Assembly (NCBI GenBank): GCA_004552515.1
Contig: SFOF01000104.1
Span: 1 to 7,399, forward strand
Length of the DNA: 7,399 nt
Direction: 5' to 3'
Source of the DNA: Clostridiales bacterium
GTDB lineage: Bacteria; Bacillota; Clostridia; Christensenellales; Aristaeellaceae
Under the pieces are notes generated by a model, which saw nothing but the letters and a program-made list of their open reading frames with translations, had not been told where the DNA came from and made no database searches. Both the position numbers and the translations under genes were made by a program. The stretch's first letter is position 1, and each line of letters begins with the position of its first letter. Positions 5,925 to 7,399 of this stretch are shown here, one piece after another.

Positions 5925-6968
5925 GTGGTCTTGACAGTGAAAACAATCATGACGGCCGCTACGCCCGAGTCGATCGCTCAGGCAGCGGCAATTATCCGCG
6001 CGGGCGGCCTGGTGGGCTTCCCGACGGAGACGGTGTACGGACTGGGCGCGAACGCCTTGAACGCCGAGGCGGTTAGAACGATCTTCGCGGCGAAGGGACG
6101 GCCGGGCGACAACCCGCTGATCGTCCATGTTTCGCGCGTGGAGGAAATTCTGCCGCTCATCAGGGGCGATATTCCGGCTGCGGCGCGCCGGCTTATGGAC
6201 GCGTACTGGCCCGGCCCCATGACGCTCATTTTCCCGAAATCCGATCTGATCCCGGATGCTGTGTCGGCGGGGCTGGATACGGTGGGCATACGGCTGCCTT
6301 CGCATGAAACGGCGCGCGCGCTGATCGCCGAATCGCATTGCCCGATCGCCGCGCCCAGCGCCAACCGCTCGGGACGGCCCAGCCCCACGACGGCGCAGCA
6401 CGTTCTGGATGACATGGATGGCCGCATCCCGATGATTCTCGACGGCGGGCCGTGCAGCGTGGGCGTGGAATCGACCGTTATCGATGTGACCGGAGATGTG
6501 CCGCGCGTGCTGCGGCCGGGCGGCGTTACGCCGCAGATGATCGCCGACGTGATGGGGGCGGTCGAGGTGGACGGCGCGGTCATGCGTCCCCTGAAGGAAG
6601 GGGAGAAGCCGCGTTCGCCCGGCATGAAATACCGCCATTACGCGCCGGAGGGCGATCTGGTGATATTCACCGGCGACGCGCAGACCGTCGCGGATGTGAT
6701 CTGCGATCATTACGACCATGCGGGCGGCAGCGCGGCCATACTGGCTCTGCCCGGCCACGAGGCGCTCTATGGCGATCGCCATGTCATCGAGCTGGGGCGC
6801 ACCGATTCGCCTGAGAGCGTGGCGGCGGGGCTGTTTGCGGCGCTGCGCCGGCTGGACGACGAGAACGTGAAGTATATCTTCTCCGAGGCCATCGACGCGG
6901 AGGGCGTGGGGCTGGCGGTCATGAACCGGCTGGGGCGCGCGGCGGCGTTCCACATTGTGCCGGTCTGA
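5925..6968 (+). CDS. tsaC: L-threonylcarbamoyladenylate synthase, Sua5/YwlC type
   Basis: The enzyme makes threonylcarbamoyl-AMP from threonine, bicarbonate and ATP, the first step of t6A37 modification of tRNAs reading ANN codons; TsaB, TsaD and TsaE then transfer it. The 347-residue product is the long two-domain form. The YrdC-like catalytic domain (about 15-225) has FPTETVYGLG (32-41), KGRP (57-60), SANRSG (145-150) and GVESTVID (180-187). The linker SPGMKYRHYAP (231-241) leads to the C-terminal Sua5 domain (about 243-347), which in this family closes over the active site. The start is uncertain: GTG 5925 gives the longest frame, but GTG 5937 and ATG 5949 are also in frame and all lie before the first conserved block. 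None has a strong Shine-Dalgarno; 5925 has only a purine-rich AAAGAAAA before it. It is probably the last gene of the prfA transcript. Confidence 0.95.
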   Translation: MVLTVKTIMTAATPESIAQAAAIIRAGGLVGFPTETVYGLGANALNAEAVRTIFAAKGRPGDNPLIVHVSRVEEILPLIRGDIPAAARRLMDAYWPGPMTLIFPKSDLIPDAVSAGLDTVGIRLPSHETARALIAESHCPIAAPSANRSGRPSPTTAQHVLDDMDGRIPMILDGGPCSVGVESTVIDVTGDVPRVLRPGGVTPQMIADVMGAVEVDGAVMRPLKEGEKPRSPGMKYRHYAPEGDLVIFTGDAQTVADVICDHYDHAGGSAAILALPGHEALYGDRHVIELGRTDSPESVAAGLFAALRRLDDENVKYIFSEAIDAEGVGLAVMNRLGRAAAFHIVPV

Positions 6969-6996
6969 GCGAAAAGACGCACGTTTTTATGAACGT

Positions 6997-7029
6997 CCGC
7001 GCCAATATGCGGTATTGGAACGCGGCTTT
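6997..7029 (+). terminator. Strong hairpin after tsaC, possible transcript end
   Basis: CCGCG (6997-7001) and CCAATA (7002-7007) pair with TATTGG (7013-7018) and CGCGG (7021-7025). This makes eleven pairs with a two-base AA bulge and a TGCGG loop. Only CTTTC follows, so the U-tract is poor. A second hairpin, CGAGCG/CGCTCG (7034-7039 with 7046-7051), lies just beyond. A transcript end is expected here because a separate promoter starts at 7096, but intrinsic termination is not proven by the sequence. Confidence 0.35.
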
Positions 7030-7079
7030 CAGACGAGCGGCGGTACGCTCGAAATGCTTTCAGTGTAATTAATGCGTTA

Positions 7080-7120
7080 ATACGCGCTTTTCCCCTTGAC
7101 AGGATGAAAAAAGCGCGTAT
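7080..7120. repeat. 12-bp perfect inverted repeat overlapping the riboswitch promoter
   Basis: ATACGCGCTTTT (7080-7091) is the exact reverse complement of AAAAGCGCGTAT (7109-7120), with a 17-base spacer. The -35 TTGACA lies within the spacer, and the right arm shares its last three bases with the -10. Weaker symmetry continues outward: TGCGTTA on the left against the complement of TAATAATGCA on the right. It could be an operator for a dimeric regulator. It is upstream of the expected transcription start, so it is not part of the riboswitch RNA. Confidence 0.7.
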
Positions 7121-7123
7121 AAT
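7096..7123 (+). promoter_or_regulatory. Consensus sigma-A-type promoter for the lysine riboswitch transcript
   Basis: A perfect TTGACA (7096-7101) is followed, after a 16-base spacer, by a perfect TATAAT (7118-7123). Transcription should start near 7129-7131, only a few bases before the first riboswitch helix. This spacing relative to the riboswitch supports both calls. The promoter is expected to be strong, leaving control to the riboswitch and possibly to a protein binding the surrounding inverted repeat. Confidence 0.92.
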
Positions 7124-7134
7124 AATGCACATAT

Positions 7135-7305
7135 CCGATAGAGGCGCGGCGATCATGACGCGCGCGGGGGAGCTTGTTCAGAGGGCTGTGAATCCGCGCA
7201 AAAGGGATCGTCGCCGAAATGCAGGTTCGTTTCTGGAGCGGCCTGTGTTGGGGGGCCAGCAGAATATGCTGTCCACTGTCACATGGAAATGTGGAGTGCT
7301 ATCGC
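7135..7305 (+). promoter_or_regulatory. Lysine riboswitch (L-box) aptamer
   Basis: The conserved order of lysine riboswitch elements is present. The closing helix P1 pairs CGATAG (7136-7141) with CTATCG (7299-7304), and GAGGCGCG follows the 5' strand. The core block GGGATCGTCGCCGAA lies at 7204-7218. A stem GCAGG/CCTGT runs from 7221 to 7246, and CAGC/GCTG pairs at 7257-7271. The conserved CTGTCAC (7276-7282) leads into the CACAT/ATGTG stem (7280-7293), closed by a GGAA tetraloop, and then GAGTGCTATC. This matches the pattern of the B. subtilis lysC leader. Lysine binding stabilises P1 and normally allows the downstream terminator to form. The controlled gene is beyond the window; known targets of this class are lysine biosynthesis genes (aspartokinase, dapA, asd, lysA) and lysine transporters. 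A short open frame across this region is a by-product and not a gene. Confidence 0.93.
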
Positions 7306-7337
7306 GGAGGCTGGTTTGATGTCCGTTCTTCATTGTG

Positions 7338-7381
7338 AGCGGCTGACGGCGGTTGAGGCGGTTGCGTCTCAGCCGCTTTTT
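7338..7381 (+). terminator. Riboswitch-controlled intrinsic terminator
   Basis: AGCGGCTGA (7338-7346) pairs perfectly with TCAGCCGCT (7369-7377), and the run of T spans 7377-7381. The loop also contains GCGGTTGAG (7349-7357), which can pair with CTCAGCCGC (7368-7376) using one G-U pair, giving a shorter alternative hairpin with the same 3' arm and T-run. It stands 33 bases after the aptamer, as expected for transcription attenuation. An antiterminator is less clear: GCGG and CTG (7304-7313, with a three-base bulge) could pair with CAGCCGC (7370-7376). Confidence 0.88.
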
Positions 7382-7399
7382 CTGTGGTCGGGAAACACA

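Noticed and set aside
5931..5936. TTGACA, possible -35 inside the start of tsaC
   Set aside because: No -10-like sequence occurs at a workable distance; the bases downstream are GC-rich coding sequence.
4989..6953. 654-codon open frame on the minus strand opposite the dehydrogenase and tsaC
   Set aside because: It mirrors two clearly conserved genes, is rich in Arg/His/Ala as expected from the complement of GC-rich codons, and shows no family motif.
7104..7319. 71-codon plus-strand frame at the right end
   Set aside because: It starts between the -35 and -10 of the promoter and runs through the lysine riboswitch, so the transcript would not include its start codon.

Overview
The window looks like a GC-rich stretch of a Firmicutes chromosome, most likely Clostridia. 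This rests on gene content and order (rho, rpmE, a DUF1385/YqhQ-type gene, prmC, prfA, a Sua5-type tsaC, then a lysine riboswitch), on strong Shine-Dalgarno sites, and on the mix of ATG and GTG starts. No genus can be assigned from the sequence alone. All seven genes are on the plus strand. The long open frames on the minus strand are shadows produced by GC-rich codon use.

Layout. Bases 1-935 hold the C-terminal three quarters or so of transcription termination factor Rho. A strong extended -10 promoter (987-1015) then drives the zinc-binding ribosomal protein L31 gene (1048-1245), which ends in a clear intrinsic terminator (1272-1303). Next come about 480 bases with no convincing gene but with several stable inverted repeats, including a three-tier nested stem (1333-1410) and a hairpin with a T6 run (1476-1509). 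A DUF1385/YqhQ-like membrane protein gene (1783-2835) overlaps prmC (2832-3671) by four bases. After a 186-base gap with two strong hairpins come prfA (3858-4949), a D-2-hydroxyacid dehydrogenase that starts on the base after the prfA stop (4950-5900), and tsaC (5925-6968).

The last 430 bases contain no gene. They hold two hairpins, a near-perfect sigma-A-type promoter (7096-7123) whose -35 lies inside the spacer of a 12-bp perfect inverted repeat, a lysine riboswitch (about 7135-7305) and its intrinsic terminator (7338-7381). The regulated gene lies just beyond the right edge and is expected to serve lysine synthesis or uptake.

How it fits together. Most of the genes serve transcription termination or translation: Rho; L31; PrmC, which methylates the GGQ glutamine of release factors; RF1, its substrate, encoded by the next gene; and TsaC, which starts t6A modification of ANN-decoding tRNAs. 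The DUF1385 protein and the dehydrogenase are the two members whose role in this neighbourhood is not explained. I found no mobile element, CRISPR array, tRNA or rRNA. The most interesting material is non-coding: the riboswitch with its palindromic promoter, and the structured gaps.
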